Counted from the stretch's first letter, positions 1 to 10,268 are shown. The stretch: DNA of 47,935 bases from an uncultured Eubacteriales bacterium (GCA_949741605.1 CATJNB010000123.1:1-47935); one strand, 5' to 3'. Translations and numbers: made by a program. Notes: a model not told the origin generated them from the sequence alone.

Positions 1-11
1 CCTTTTATCTG

Positions 12-584
12 TTATTCGTAATACTCGATAAATTCAAAGGCTCCAATGGCGCCGCAGGTATCGCATACATCCGGACGGTCATCGAAGATGGCGCCGCAAA
101 ACTGGCAGCGGTATCCATGGCGTTTGGTTTGAGGCGCTGGTGTGGCTGGTGCTTTTGGGGCGGCGGCTTCTGTTTGTGCGGGAGCTGCCGGCTGGCTCAT
201 TTTGGCCAGCAACGTCATAAAACGTTTTTCATGGCTGCGTTCAATCGCCGCAACCTTCTCAAACATTGTGGCCAAATCGTTCAGGCCGTCCTCCCGCGCC
301 TGCTGGGCAAATTGGGGATACATATCATGCCACTCGTGGTATTCGCCCTGGGCAGCCTGCATTAAACATTCCTGCGTATTGGTCGGTTTGCCGTGCAGCT
401 GCTCAAACCAGAATTTGGCATGCATCATTTCATTTTTTGCCATTTGCTCAAAAGCCGTGGCAATTTCCTCCTGCCCGTTTGCTTTGGCAGCCTGTGCAAA
501 GTAGGTATATTTATTGCGCGCAATCGACTCCCCGGCCAGAGCTTTTTGAAGATTTTCGTAGGTTTTGGTATTTTTTAGTGACAT
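12..584 (-). CDS. rbr: Rubrerythrin (ferritin-like domain, Ala/Pro-rich linker, C-terminal rubredoxin-like domain)
   Basis: N-term GESIARNKYTYFAQ...EMMHAKFWFEQLHG and ERSHEKRF; C-term YRCQFCG...CDTCGA (two CxxCG knuckles). Confidence 0.93.
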   Translation of the reverse strand: MSLKNTKTYENLQKALAGESIARNKYTYFAQAAKANGQEEIATAFEQMAKNEMMHAKFWFEQLHGKPTNTQECLMQAAQGEYHEWHDMYPQFAQQAREDGLNDLATMFEKVAAIERSHEKRFMTLLAKMSQPAAPAQTEAAAPKAPATPAPQTKRHGYRCQFCGAIFDDRPDVCDTCGAIGAFEFIEYYE

Positions 585-646
585 CCTTTCCTATCCCTCC
601 ATCTTTTGTATTCCAGTCGGATATTTTCCGTTTATCACACGGCCTG

Positions 647-1129
647 TTATTTTTCAATACTTTTTAACAGCCCGCCTTTGGTGACGATATTCTGGATAAA
701 CGGAGGGAAGGGCTGTGCCTGATAGGTCTTGCCTGTGGTGACGTTCTCAATCACGCCTGTGTCAAAATCAACCCTGACTTCATCGCCGCCGCGGATTTCC
801 TGTGCAGCCTGGTCACACTCCAAAATCGCAAGGCCGATATTGATGGCGTTGCGGTAGAAAATCCGGGCAAACGTGCTGGCAATCACACACGAAATCCCGC
901 TTGCCTTGATGGCAATGGGGGCATGTTCGCGCGAGGAGCCGCAGCCGAAATTTTTGTTTGCTACGATGATATCGCCATTTTTTACGTTTTTCACAAAATC
1001 CTTGTCAATATCTTCCATACAGTGGGCAGCCAGTTCCTGATGCGATGCGGTATTCAGGTAACGCGCCGGAATAATGACATCCGTATCCACGTTGTCCCCA
1101 TATTTATGTACAGTTCCATGAGCATTCAT
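647..1129 (-). CDS. leuD: 3-isopropylmalate dehydratase small subunit
   Basis: [25 protein letters not shown]...[19 protein letters not shown]. Confidence 0.95.
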   Translation of the reverse strand: MNAHGTVHKYGDNVDTDVIIPARYLNTASHQELAAHCMEDIDKDFVKNVKNGDIIVANKNFGCGSSREHAPIAIKASGISCVIASTFARIFYRNAINIGLAILECDQAAQEIRGGDEVRVDFDTGVIENVTTGKTYQAQPFPPFIQNIVTKGGLLKSIEK

Positions 1130-1161
1130 TGTGTTGCACTCCTATCTGTTTCAAAAAACGG

Positions 1162-2424
1162 TTAATGGGTTGGGTCGGTGATGTACCCGGTCAGCGCACT
1201 TGCTGCCGCCACCGCCGGGCTTGATAAATAAATTTCGGATTCGATGTGCCCCATGCGCCCTACAAAATTCCGGTTCGTGGTGGAAACCGCCCGTTCGCCT
1301 TTGCCCAAAATCCCCATGTGGCCGCCAAGGCATGGCCCACAGGTTGGGGTGGAGAATACCGCGCCGGCCTCTACAAAGATTTCCACCCAGCCGCGGCGCA
1401 CGGCTTCCAGATAGATGCTCTGGGTGCCCGGGATGATGATGCAGCGCACGTTTTTTGCCACCTTGTTCTCTTTCAGGATCTTCGCGGTAACCTCCAGATC
1501 TTCCAGACGCCCATTGGTACACGAGCCAATCACGACTTGGTCAATTTTGATTTGCCCGGGGGCAATTTCGTCGATGGTGTGGGTATTTTCCGGCAGGTGC
1601 GGGAAAGCGATGGTCGGGCGCAGGGAAGAAAGGTCAATCGTGATGGTTTCATCATAGACAGCGTCCTCGTCCGCCACGTAGATTTTTGGTTCGCGCTGGA
1701 AGCGGTCTTTGCAATAGGCGAGTGTTACGTCGTCTACGGGGAAGATGCCGTTTTTCGCGCCGCCTTCAATGGCCATATTGGCAATGCACAGGCGGTCGTC
1801 CATGGACAGGCTTTTGACGCCTTCGCCGGTAAATTCCAGCGAACGGTACAACGCGCCGTCTACGCCGATCTTGCCGATCAGGTGCAGGATGACGTCCTTA
1901 CCGCTCACAAACGGTTGCAGGGCGCCGATCAGCTCGACTTTAATCGCCGAGGGGACTTTAAACCATGCTTTCCCGGAAATCATCCCACAGGCCATGTCCG
2001 TGGAGCCAACGCCTGTGGAAAATGCGCCAAGCGCGCCATAGGTACAGGTGTGCGAATCTGCGCCGATGATGCAGTCGCCCGGGCCAACGATGCCCTGTTC
2101 GGGGAGCAGGGCATGTTCAATCCCCATCTGCCCGACGTCGAAGAAATTCTTGATGTCGTACTTGTCCGCAAAGCCGCGTACCTGCCGGCACTGTTCGGCG
2201 GCTTTGATATCCTTGTTTGGCGTAAAGTGGTCCATGACAAGGGCAATGCGTTGGTTGTCAAACACGGAACATGCGCCGCATTTTTCAAATTCATTGATGG
2301 CAACTGGGCTTGTGATATCGTTGCCCAACACCACGTCCAGTTTGGCTTCTATCAACTGGCCTGCTTCTACCCGGTCGAGTCCCGCGTGGGCAGCCAGGAT
2401 TTTTTGTGTCATTGTCATTCCCAT
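1162..2424 (-). CDS. leuC: 3-isopropylmalate dehydratase large subunit
   Basis: [15 protein letters not shown]..., [45 protein letters not shown]; start at 2424 is preceded by GGGAGG rather than the longer ORF start. Confidence 0.95.
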   Translation of the reverse strand: MGMTMTQKILAAHAGLDRVEAGQLIEAKLDVVLGNDITSPVAINEFEKCGACSVFDNQRIALVMDHFTPNKDIKAAEQCRQVRGFADKYDIKNFFDVGQMGIEHALLPEQGIVGPGDCIIGADSHTCTYGALGAFSTGVGSTDMACGMISGKAWFKVPSAIKVELIGALQPFVSGKDVILHLIGKIGVDGALYRSLEFTGEGVKSLSMDDRLCIANMAIEGGAKNGIFPVDDVTLAYCKDRFQREPKIYVADEDAVYDETITIDLSSLRPTIAFPHLPENTHTIDEIAPGQIKIDQVVIGSCTNGRLEDLEVTAKILKENKVAKNVRCIIIPGTQSIYLEAVRRGWVEIFVEAGAVFSTPTCGPCLGGHMGILGKGERAVSTTNRNFVGRMGHIESEIYLSSPAVAAASALTGYITDPTH

Positions 2425-2488
2425 TGCTATATCCTCCCAACATGTTTGATTCTTTTGACTGGAAAAAACAAAACCTGTCTTTCTTTTT

Positions 2489-2517
2489 ATTATAAAAGTA
2501 TTTTGAAAAGATTGCAA
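2489..2517 (-). promoter_or_regulatory. sigmaA-type promoter for leuCD
   Basis: Minus strand TTGCAA - 17 nt - TATAAT (-35 at 2512-2517, -10 at 2489-2494). Confidence 0.65.
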
Positions 2518-2585
2518 CCCCACCCATTAACAGCGGTTGTTTTCCCATGTATCATTTAAAGAGCAAAGAAGAAGGAGTGGAAAAT

Positions 2586-2738
2586 ATGAAAAAATGGGTT
2601 ATTTTTACCGTCCTTGGTGTTATGTTGCTGTTTGCTGTGGTCATCTTTAGTTTTCAGGACGATTCCTATCTAAGATTCTCACAAACCGGAGATACCCTCT
2701 CCTCGAGTATGCCAAGTATCTCTGCAATTTATAAATAA
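2586..2738 (+). CDS. Small single-pass membrane protein (50 aa), unknown function
   Basis: RBS gaaggag then ATG; MKKWVIFTVLGVMLLFAVVIFSFQDD... one TM helix. Confidence 0.55.
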   Translation: MKKWVIFTVLGVMLLFAVVIFSFQDDSYLRFSQTGDTLSSSMPSISAIYK

Positions 2739-2764
2739 ATTTTATACGAAGGGGAGAGAATCCT

Positions 2765-3211
2765 GTGAAAAAACATACGGTTATTTTTCTGTGTGCGCTG
2801 GCAGGCATTGGTGCGGCAGCCCTTGTGCTGCTGGTGGTGCGTTTTACAAACGATTTTACCAGAAACATTCCCGGGGATATCTCTCATACCGCTGTACTCT
2901 CCATGGAATCGCAGCTGTATACGCAGGAAGAAATAGACGCTGCACTTACGGTCGCGAAAGCATATTTTCAGGAACATTATCCGGACTGTGCCTTAAGGGA
3001 AATTGGTTACGTTGGCGATCAGCAAGCCATGGCCTATCAGGACTGGGCAGTACGCAACGATGCAGATGACGTGATTGTGTTCCGTTCTGCCTTTCAGACC
3101 GGCTCACATCCCGCGATTTCCCTGAACGCCAACAGTACCTATGAGAGGTATCTTTGGATTTTAGTCCGAAATGAGGGCGGGCAGTGGGTTCATGCGGACC
3201 ATGGGTATTAA
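2765..3211 (+). CDS. Membrane-anchored hypothetical protein (resembles DUF4829-type small exported proteins)
   Basis: RBS ggggagag; N-terminal TM MKKHTVIFLCALAGIGAAALVLLVV; extracytoplasmic domain with VIVFRSAFQTG...WILVRNEGGQWVHADHGY. Confidence 0.7.
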   Translation: MKKHTVIFLCALAGIGAAALVLLVVRFTNDFTRNIPGDISHTAVLSMESQLYTQEEIDAALTVAKAYFQEHYPDCALREIGYVGDQQAMAYQDWAVRNDADDVIVFRSAFQTGSHPAISLNANSTYERYLWILVRNEGGQWVHADHGY

Positions 3212-3227
3212 AACAAAAAATTGCAAA

Positions 3228-3275
3228 AAATTGGCAGGGATCGAAAAAGGGCCCTGCCGATTCTTTTCTATTGGT
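3228..3275 (+). terminator. Intrinsic terminator upstream of maf
   Basis: GGCAGGG ... CCCTGCC stem followed by ttctttt. Confidence 0.65.
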
Positions 3276-3339
3276 AAATTTTGTGATATAATAAGGGAAG
3301 TCAGGTTTTCAACATAAATTTAGGAAAGTAGGGAAAACT

Positions 3340-3915
3340 ATGTTAATCTTAGCATCGGCGTCAGTACGGCGCAAACATCTCTTGGAACAGGCAGGGTATG
3401 AATTTGTGGTGGACCCGGCACACATCGGAGAAATCTTCCCCAAAGGCAAAACGCCCGAGGAAACGGTCAGCTGGCTGGCGCGCCAGAAATCGAAGGTTGT
3501 GGCCCAGCGGCATCCGGACGACGTCGTGCTTGCGGCGGATACGATTGTCCTGTTAAACGGCAAAATCTACGGCAAGCCCCACACCCACGAGGAAGCGGTT
3601 ACCATGCTGCGCGCCCTTTCCGGCAAGGAGCATGAGGTGTTTACCGGTGTGAGCCTGCGGGTCGGCGGGACCCCGCGCGGGATTACCGCCTGCACCAAGG
3701 TGCGGTTTTTTGACCTGACGGATGAGGAAATCGAGCAGTATGTCGCAACGGGCGAGCCGTTTGACAAGGCTGGCGCATATGCCATCCAGGGGCGCGGGGC
3801 GGTACTGGTGGAGCGGATCTATGGCGATTTTTATAACGTCATGGGCCTGCCGCTGGCACATACGGTACGTATGCTCGAGCGGGTCGGCGTTTTCCCGACA
3901 AAACGTGACAAATAG
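3340..3915 (+). CDS. maf: Maf family nucleotide pyrophosphatase
   Basis: MLILASASVRRKHLLEQAGYEF...DTIVLLNGKIYGKP...GVSLRV...AYAIQGRGAVLVERIYGDFYNVMGLPL. Confidence 0.95.
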   Translation: MLILASASVRRKHLLEQAGYEFVVDPAHIGEIFPKGKTPEETVSWLARQKSKVVAQRHPDDVVLAADTIVLLNGKIYGKPHTHEEAVTMLRALSGKEHEVFTGVSLRVGGTPRGITACTKVRFFDLTDEEIEQYVATGEPFDKAGAYAIQGRGAVLVERIYGDFYNVMGLPLAHTVRMLERVGVFPTKRDK

Positions 3916-3962
3916 TAACAGCTTTCTTGCAAGATTCCCTCGATTTGTTTACAAATTTTTTG

Positions 3963-3991
3963 TTGAGAAATCCAGCCGGAACGGGTATAAT
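3963..3991 (+). promoter_or_regulatory. sigmaA-type promoter for mreB
   Basis: TTGAGA (3963) - 17 nt - TATAAT (3986-3991). Confidence 0.7.
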
Positions 3992-4066
3992 GATTAGGAG
4001 AAGTGTTCCGGACAAGCCTTGCCGGAGTACACATTTCCGCTCTGTGCGGACGAAAGGGGAAAAGTA

Positions 4067-5080
4067 ATGTTTTCAAAAGACATCGGCATAGATTTGGGTA
4101 CGGCCAATACCCTGGTATATATCAAAGGCAAAGGGATCGTGATGCGCGAGCCGTCGGTTGTGGCGGTGGACGTGCGTACGGATACCGTGCTGGCGGTCGG
4201 CTCCCATGCCAAAGACATGATCGGCCGTACCCCCGGCTCCATTGTTGCGGTACGCCCCCTGAAAGACGGCGTGATTGCGGATTTTGATATCACCGCTACC
4301 ATGCTGAAACATTTTATCCGTCAGGCAACCAAGTCCAATTCCTTTGGGCGTCCGCATATTGTTGTGTGTATCCCGTCCGGCGTTACGGAAGTGGAGCGCC
4401 GCGCGGTAGAGGATGCCGCCCGTCAGGCTGGTGCAAATAACGTGGATCTCATTGAGGAGCCTATGGCTGCGGCTATCGGCGCAGGATTGCCGGTTGGGGA
4501 GCCGACCGGAAGCATGGTTGTGGATATCGGCGGCGGCACCACGGAAGTGGCGGTCATTTCGCTGGGCGATATTGTGGCTTCGTGTTCGGTACGCATTGGC
4601 GGCGACAAGTTTGATGAAGCTATTATCAGTTATGTGAAAAAGCATTTTAACCTGCTGGTGGGCGAACGTACGGCAGAGCAAATTAAAATCCAGCTCGGCT
4701 CGGCGTTCCCGCTGGAGGAAACCGAAAATTCCTATATGGATATCAAGGGGCGCAATTTGTCGTCCGGTCTGCCCAAAAACGCGACCATCACCGGCGGCGA
4801 GGTGCGTGAGGCTTTGATGGAACCGATTGCTTTAATTGTCGATGCCATCCGCACCACGCTCGAAAAAACCCCGCCGGAACTCTCGGCGGATATCATTGAT
4901 TTTGGCATCACGCTCACCGGCGGCGGCGCGCTGTTGCGCGGGCTTGATAAGCTCATTGAGCAGATGACCGGCATGCCAGTGAATGTAGCGGAGGAACCGC
5001 TGGACTGTGTGGCGGCAGGCACAGGCAAGCGGTTGGAAATTGATTTGCCGAGCGACTATTATAAAAACCGCAAACGCTGA
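4067..5080 (+). CDS. mreB: Rod shape-determining protein MreB
   Basis: [33 protein letters not shown]...[13 protein letters not shown]...; ATG at 4067 preceded by aaagggg. Confidence 0.96.
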   Translation: MFSKDIGIDLGTANTLVYIKGKGIVMREPSVVAVDVRTDTVLAVGSHAKDMIGRTPGSIVAVRPLKDGVIADFDITATMLKHFIRQATKSNSFGRPHIVVCIPSGVTEVERRAVEDAARQAGANNVDLIEEPMAAAIGAGLPVGEPTGSMVVDIGGGTTEVAVISLGDIVASCSVRIGGDKFDEAIISYVKKHFNLLVGERTAEQIKIQLGSAFPLEETENSYMDIKGRNLSSGLPKNATITGGEVREALMEPIALIVDAIRTTLEKTPPELSADIIDFGITLTGGGALLRGLDKLIEQMTGMPVNVAEEPLDCVAAGTGKRLEIDLPSDYYKNRKR

Positions 5081-5167
5081 CAATCCAATCAGGGCAAAGG
5101 GGTATGTGGAGGGTACGTGTACTCTCCGCATATTTTGTATCAGCATTTGGGAAAGGGAGGCGGCCTT

Positions 5168-6121
5168 TTGAAAAGGTATTTGCAGAAAAAAAGTTTTAAA
5201 CTCTTATGTGTCGTGGCCGGGGTGCTGTTTGCGCTGGCGATTTATACCATGCTGACCGGCGGCGGTTTTGTGCTGCGTAACCTGCTCGGGTTTGCGGCAA
5301 CCCCCATGCAGAGGGTCAGTGCGGTGGCCGCCAACAACGCTGCCAATACGGCTGCGAATTTGACCCGTTCCTATGATGACCTGCTCGCAGAGAACCAGTC
5401 TTTGCGAAATGAGGTCAACGAACTGAATCAGAAGCTGGCTGACTATTACCAGGTCCGGCAGGAAAATGACTCGTTCCGCAATTATTTGGAACTCAAGCGC
5501 GAACACCGGGATTACCAGCTGGTGGCGGGATATGTCGTGGGGCGCGACCCGAATGATGTCTTTTGTAGTTTCCGTGTGGATCAGGGCAGCCTTTCGGGGG
5601 TACACGTCAATGACCCGGTGATTACCGAGGCCGGGCTGGTGGGCTGGGTGTCGAGCGTCAGCTCCATGTACTGCAATGTTACGACCATCCTCTCGGCGGA
5701 TACCAACCTGTCCGCACAGGATATGGTCAGCCGGGATTCGGGCGTTTTGCAAAGCGACCTTGCGCTGGCGGATCAGGGGCTGGTACGCTTGGGGCTTCTG
5801 GAGGCAGATAACAAAATCCAAGTCGGCGATATGATTGTAACCAGTGGCCTTGGCGGACGTTTCCCCAAGGGCCTGCTGATTGGGAAAGCTTTGGAGGTGA
5901 AAAACAGTACCACGGATGTTTCGCTGTACGCTACGGTACAGCCGTTTGTTGACATGAAAGACGTCAAAGACGTGCTGATTATTACAGACTTCCAAGGCAA
6001 AGGCGAAGCGCTCAGTGCGGTCACACCGCCGGGTACCCCTGCGGCGCCGTCGGGCAGTGCAGGGTCACAGGCTTCTTCCAGTCCGGAAGTGAGCAGTACC
6101 CCTTCGGGAGGCACACAATGA
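5168..6121 (+). CDS. mreC: Rod shape-determining protein MreC
   Basis: TTG start after gggagg; TM, coiled coil, YVVGRDPNDVFCSFRVDQGSLSGVHVNDPVITEAGLVGWV; Ser/Pro-rich C-terminal tail. Confidence 0.93.
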   Translation: MKRYLQKKSFKLLCVVAGVLFALAIYTMLTGGGFVLRNLLGFAATPMQRVSAVAANNAANTAANLTRSYDDLLAENQSLRNEVNELNQKLADYYQVRQENDSFRNYLELKREHRDYQLVAGYVVGRDPNDVFCSFRVDQGSLSGVHVNDPVITEAGLVGWVSSVSSMYCNVTTILSADTNLSAQDMVSRDSGVLQSDLALADQGLVRLGLLEADNKIQVGDMIVTSGLGGRFPKGLLIGKALEVKNSTTDVSLYATVQPFVDMKDVKDVLIITDFQGKGEALSAVTPPGTPAAPSGSAGSQASSSPEVSSTPSGGTQ

Positions 6122-6630
6122 AAAATCATGCACGGTTTTTCCGCTACCTTGCTTATACCTTGGAAATTTTAGTGCTGTTTCTCTTACAGGAAACCCCGCA
6201 CCTGATCCCGGACCTGTGGGGCATCCGGCCAACTCTGCTGATCCCGGCCGCGTTGATGATTGCCCTGTTTGAGAAGGAAACCACTGCCATGTGGTTTGGG
6301 GTGGTGTGCGGGCTGCTGGCCGATTTCAGCCACAGTACCGTCATGGGTTTTTTCGCGCTGTTGCTGGCAGTCGGCGGGTATGTGTTTTCCGCACTGGTCA
6401 CGAACCTGTTCAAAACCAACCTGCTGACAGCCCTGCTCCTGGGAGCCACTGCTATTTTGTCGATTTACCTGCTGCAATGGTTTTTTTTCTATGTATGCGC
6501 CGGCCACGGGCAGGTCTTTTATGCCCTTGTGCGCCATTTTTTACCCCGTGCCTTATATACGGCAATCGCGCTTCCCGTGGCATACTATTTCAACCGTGCG
6601 CTGGCGGTTCTGCTGCATGAACGCTCTTAA
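6118..6630 (+). CDS. mreD: Rod shape-determining protein MreD
   Basis: ATGA overlap with mreC; multi-TM protein in mreBCD order. Confidence 0.88.
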   Translation: MKNHARFFRYLAYTLEILVLFLLQETPHLIPDLWGIRPTLLIPAALMIALFEKETTAMWFGVVCGLLADFSHSTVMGFFALLLAVGGYVFSALVTNLFKTNLLTALLLGATAILSIYLLQWFFFYVCAGHGQVFYALVRHFLPRALYTAIALPVAYYFNRALAVLLHERS

Positions 6631-6645
6631 AAGGGGGACGCTGCG

Positions 6646-8775
6646 ATGAAAAAGAAAAAATGGAACAAAAATTGGAAAATGCTCAAAAAAAGCGCCCCTT
6701 ATTGGGTCAGTGCGGCGGTTCTGCTGGGAGCGTCGGGGCTGTTTTTGGCGCGCCTTGTGGATTGGCAGATTGTACACGGCGATGAATATTTGGAACAGGC
6801 CAACCGTACCAGTGTGTTTTCGGTACGCATGGATGCCGCGCGCGGGGAAATCCTCGACCGTAACGGCGAACCATTAGCCGTCAATAAAACCGCTTATAAG
6901 GTGGTCTTTGAACGTGCCTACATGACGCGCGGTACGGAAAACGATACCATCCATACGCTCATCCAGCTGATGCAGAGCCGTGGGGAAGCGTGGGTGGATG
7001 AGCTGCCGATTCTCCTCAATGAAAACGGCGAGTATGTTTTTTTGGAGGACAAAGAGAAGGAAATTGCCGAACTCAAGGGCAAGGATTTCCTCAACCTCAA
7101 TTCTTATGCAACCGCTGATTTGTGCATCAAGAAACTGGTGGAACGCTACGAGTGTGATACGGAAAAATACTCCCCAAAAGAAGTCCGGGACATTTTGTCC
7201 GTACGCTACTCCATGACCCGCAATGCCTTCAGCGTACCCAATCCCTACACCTTCGCGCAGGGGGTCTCGCGGGATACGGTGGCGATTATTGAAGAAAATT
7301 CGCAGTCCCTGCCCGGCGTCAATACGCAGATCACCACCATCCGCGAGTATCCAAACGGCGCCATTGCCCCACATTTGATTGGTTCGATTGGGGTGATCTC
7401 GCAGGAAGAATACGATGAACTCAAGGACAAAGGGTATGCGTACAATGACCGTCTGGGGAAAAACGGCATTGAAGGCGCGTTCGAGAGCCAGCTGCGCGGG
7501 ACTGCCGGCAAACAGGTCATTGAAACAACCCGCACAGGTTCTGTGGCGTCCGCAACCGTCACGCAGGAACCTGTGCCGGGCAATACCATCTTTACCACAT
7601 TGGATTCCAAGCTCCAGCAAGCGGCCAACGCTTCGCTGGAGAAAAATGTAAAAGCAGCACAGGCCGCCGGGAAAGCCACGTCCAAAGAAAAAGACGGCGA
7701 GGATTGTGTGGCTGGGTCGGTGGTGGTGCTGGACGTCAAGGATTTTTCCATCCTGGCGGCCGCCACCTATCCGTCCTATGACCTGGCGCAGTCCTCCAGT
7801 GACCGCGACTATTATGTTTCCCTGCTCAACGATGCCGGGCGGCCCATGTTCAACCGCGCGTTTAACGGCGCTTTTACCCCCGGCTCGGTGTTTAAACCCA
7901 TGGTTGCTGCCGCCGCGTTGCAGGAAGGGATCATCCATCCGAATACCTCTGTTTTGTGTACCGGAAGATATGAATATTTTGCCCCCAGTTACCGTCCGAA
8001 ATGCCTTGGCGTGCATGGCAATGTGACATTGAACCGGGCGATTGCCAAATCCTGCAACGTCTATTTTTATGAGGTTGGGCGTCTGCTTGGGATTCAGAAT
8101 ATTGATTCCTATGCCAAATCCTTTGGACTGGGGGTCAAAACCGGCATTGAACTGGGCGAAAATGAAGGCAGTCTGGCAAGCCCGGAAGCCCGTACCAATG
8201 CCGGCGGGATCTGGAACCCCGGGGATGTCATTCAGGCCGCGATTGGCCAGTCTGACAATACGTTTACCCCGCTCCAGCTTGCCACCTACTGCGCTACCAT
8301 TGCCAACAACGGCACCCGCCTGCAACCCCATCTGGTCCAGAAAGTGACCAACTACAATCAGGATCAGGTGCTCTCGGAAAAGAAACCAGAGGAACCAGTG
8401 GTCGTAGAGGAGGTTCCGGTTTCCCTTGAGAACCTCAAGCTCGTTCAGGCCGGGATGCGCGCCGTATGTTCCTCCGAGGGTACGGGACGCTCCTTTGCCA
8501 ATTACGGTGTTGCAGTGGCTGCCAAAACGGGTACCGCTGAAATCCCCGGCCATTCGGATAATGTCACGTTTATTGGCTATGCTCCCTATGATAACCCGGA
8601 AATTGCCGTTGCTGTTGTGTTGGAATACGGTTCCCGCGGCACCTATTCCATGGCGGTAGCGCGTGATATTTTTGATGCTTATTTTTTCGACAAATCCGTC
8701 GATCCCGCAGAAGAGTCCGCTGCGCTCTCTAATGCCCTTGCGGGCCTTGATTTTGGCGCACAGGCTCTCGCGTAA
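6646..8775 (+). CDS. mrdA: Penicillin-binding protein 2 (elongasome transpeptidase)
   Basis: GEILDRNGEPLAVNKTAYKV; active-site motifs PGSVFKPM, SCN, KTGTAE. Confidence 0.93.
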   Translation: MKKKKWNKNWKMLKKSAPYWVSAAVLLGASGLFLARLVDWQIVHGDEYLEQANRTSVFSVRMDAARGEILDRNGEPLAVNKTAYKVVFERAYMTRGTENDTIHTLIQLMQSRGEAWVDELPILLNENGEYVFLEDKEKEIAELKGKDFLNLNSYATADLCIKKLVERYECDTEKYSPKEVRDILSVRYSMTRNAFSVPNPYTFAQGVSRDTVAIIEENSQSLPGVNTQITTIREYPNGAIAPHLIGSIGVISQEEYDELKDKGYAYNDRLGKNGIEGAFESQLRGTAGKQVIETTRTGSVASATVTQEPVPGNTIFTTLDSKLQQAANASLEKNVKAAQAAGKATSKEKDGEDCVAGSVVVLDVKDFSILAAATYPSYDLAQSSSDRDYYVSLLNDAGRPMFNRAFNGAFTPGSVFKPMVAAAALQEGIIHPNTSVLCTGRYEYFAPSYRPKCLGVHGNVTLNRAIAKSCNVYFYEVGRLLGIQNIDSYAKSFGLGVKTGIELGENEGSLASPEARTNAGGIWNPGDVIQAAIGQSDNTFTPLQLATYCATIANNGTRLQPHLVQKVTNYNQDQVLSEKKPEEPVVVEEVPVSLENLKLVQAGMRAVCSSEGTGRSFANYGVAVAAKTGTAEIPGHSDNVTFIGYAPYDNPEIAVAVVLEYGSRGTYSMAVARDIFDAYFFDKSVDPAEESAALSNALAGLDFGAQALA

Positions 8776-8923
8776 GAAACGTACCCTTGCAGGGATGAGA
8801 GGGGCCTTTGGGGTCTGGGATGCGAAATATGTAAATGATTGGAAGTTTATTGTTCTATACACCAAAAAAACATATATTTTCTTGTAGAATTTATCTAAAA
8901 TCCAAATTTATTTTTAAAAATAC

Positions 8924-8953
8924 TTGAACTACTGTTCCGCAATATGGTAGTAT
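8924..8953 (+). promoter_or_regulatory. Candidate promoter for minD-mgsA
   Basis: TTGAAC - 18 nt - TAGTAT. Confidence 0.45.
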
Positions 8954-8973
8954 TGAATATGAGGTATTATATT

Positions 8974-9765
8974 ATGGGAGCTGTAACTGTTATTACATCT
9001 GGAAAAGGCGGTGTTGGCAAATCGACCATCAGCGCGGGGCTTGGGTGTGCGCTGGCTTGCCGCGGCAAACGTGTGTTGCTCATTGACGGCGACGCCGGCC
9101 TTCGCAGTCTGGATGCCATGCTGAACATTGACCAGCAGGTGGTGTTTGACATTGCTGATATTGTCAACGGAAACTGCGAGCCGATCCGCGCGATTTACCC
9201 TTGCGGGGAATCGGTTGGGCTGTCCAATAATTTATTTGTACTGCCTGCGCCCAGCCGTGAGCGGGATGTTCTGCATCCCAAGGTCATGAAGCGGCTGGTT
9301 GATATCCTTGCGCCTTATTATGACCATGTCCTGATTGATTCCCCGGCCGGGGTGGGACGAGGCTTTGCATCGGCGGTGGCGGCCGCGCAGCGCGCGTTGG
9401 TGGTCACAACCCCGAGTCCGGTGTGTACCCGGGACAGTGACAAAGTCCGCCAGCTGCTCAACCAAATGGGTATGCCGATCCAGCGCCTTATCATCAACCG
9501 GTTTCATAAGGATACCTTCTATAAGCTCAACCAGTATGAGGATCTGGATACGATTATTGACCGTACTGGAATCCGTTTGATCGCGGTGGTGCCGGAAGAT
9601 ACTGCTTTGATGGGGGACATCCCCGAGGCCGTCACCCGGGTGATGAATAATACGATCCAGCGTTTTTTTGCGCCCAAAAATTCCCCGGGCGCCTTGGCTT
9701 TGCACCGCTTGGCGTCACGCTTGGAAGGGGAAAATGTGCCGCTGGCTGATTTCCAGAAAATGTAA
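8974..9765 (+). CDS. minD: Septum site-determining protein MinD (ParA/MinD ATPase)
   Basis: MGAVTVITSGKGGVGKSTISAGLG deviant Walker A; DGDAGLRSLDAMLN; no C-terminal amphipathic helix. Confidence 0.88.
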   Translation: MGAVTVITSGKGGVGKSTISAGLGCALACRGKRVLLIDGDAGLRSLDAMLNIDQQVVFDIADIVNGNCEPIRAIYPCGESVGLSNNLFVLPAPSRERDVLHPKVMKRLVDILAPYYDHVLIDSPAGVGRGFASAVAAAQRALVVTTPSPVCTRDSDKVRQLLNQMGMPIQRLIINRFHKDTFYKLNQYEDLDTIIDRTGIRLIAVVPEDTALMGDIPEAVTRVMNNTIQRFFAPKNSPGALALHRLASRLEGENVPLADFQKM

Positions 9766-9828
9766 CAGAATGCTCTGCCTGATCTGGCCTTTGGCCAAAG
9801 TTCTGAGAAAGAAGAGGAGGATGTTGCC

Positions 9829-10227
9829 ATGAATATCGCACTGATCGCGCATGATGCTAAAAAGGAGTTGATGGTTCAGTTCTGCATTGCCTATTGCGGA
9901 GTCCTGAGCCGCCATAACCTTTGTTCCACCGGTACGACGGGGAAAATCGTTTCCGAAGCGACCGGCCTTAGTATTCAGCGCTTTCTGTCAGGCTCACAGG
10001 GCGGCGACCAGCAGATCGCTTCCCGCATCGCGTGCAACGAGATTGATATGCTCCTGTTTTTCCGCGATTCCCTGACACCAAAGCCCCATGAACCCAGTGA
10101 TATGAATTTACTGCGTTTATGCGATATGCACAATATCCCGTTTGCCACCAACATAGCGTCTGGCGAAATTTTGATCCACGGGTTGGAACGTGGCGATTTG
10201 GATTGGAGAAATATACTGAAAAATTAA
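9829..10227 (+). CDS. mgsA: Methylglyoxal synthase
   Basis: MNIALIAHDAKKELMVQFC...STGTTGKIV...SGSQGGDQQIASRI...FFRDSLTPKPHEPSD. Confidence 0.95.
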   Translation: MNIALIAHDAKKELMVQFCIAYCGVLSRHNLCSTGTTGKIVSEATGLSIQRFLSGSQGGDQQIASRIACNEIDMLLFFRDSLTPKPHEPSDMNLLRLCDMHNIPFATNIASGEILIHGLERGDLDWRNILKN

Positions 10228-10236
10228 GCATAGGAT

Positions 10237-10268
10237 GCCCCCTGTCGGGTGAACGGCGGGGGGCTTTT
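10237..10268 (+). terminator. Intrinsic terminator after mgsA
   Basis: GCCCCC...GGGGGC stem then TTTT. Confidence 0.7.

Noticed and set aside
1246-2559. 437-aa plus-strand ORF
   Set aside because: Antisense shadow of leuC, which has full aconitase-family motifs and an RBS.
6874-8865. 663-aa ORF on the minus strand
   Set aside because: Antisense to a clear PBP2 gene with intact catalytic motifs; low-complexity shadow translation with no recognisable domain.
9766-9830. Firm call of programmed +1 frameshift in minD
   Set aside because: No recognised slippery or stimulatory element, and the alternative frame overlaps the mgsA RBS; kept only as a hypothesis in findings.
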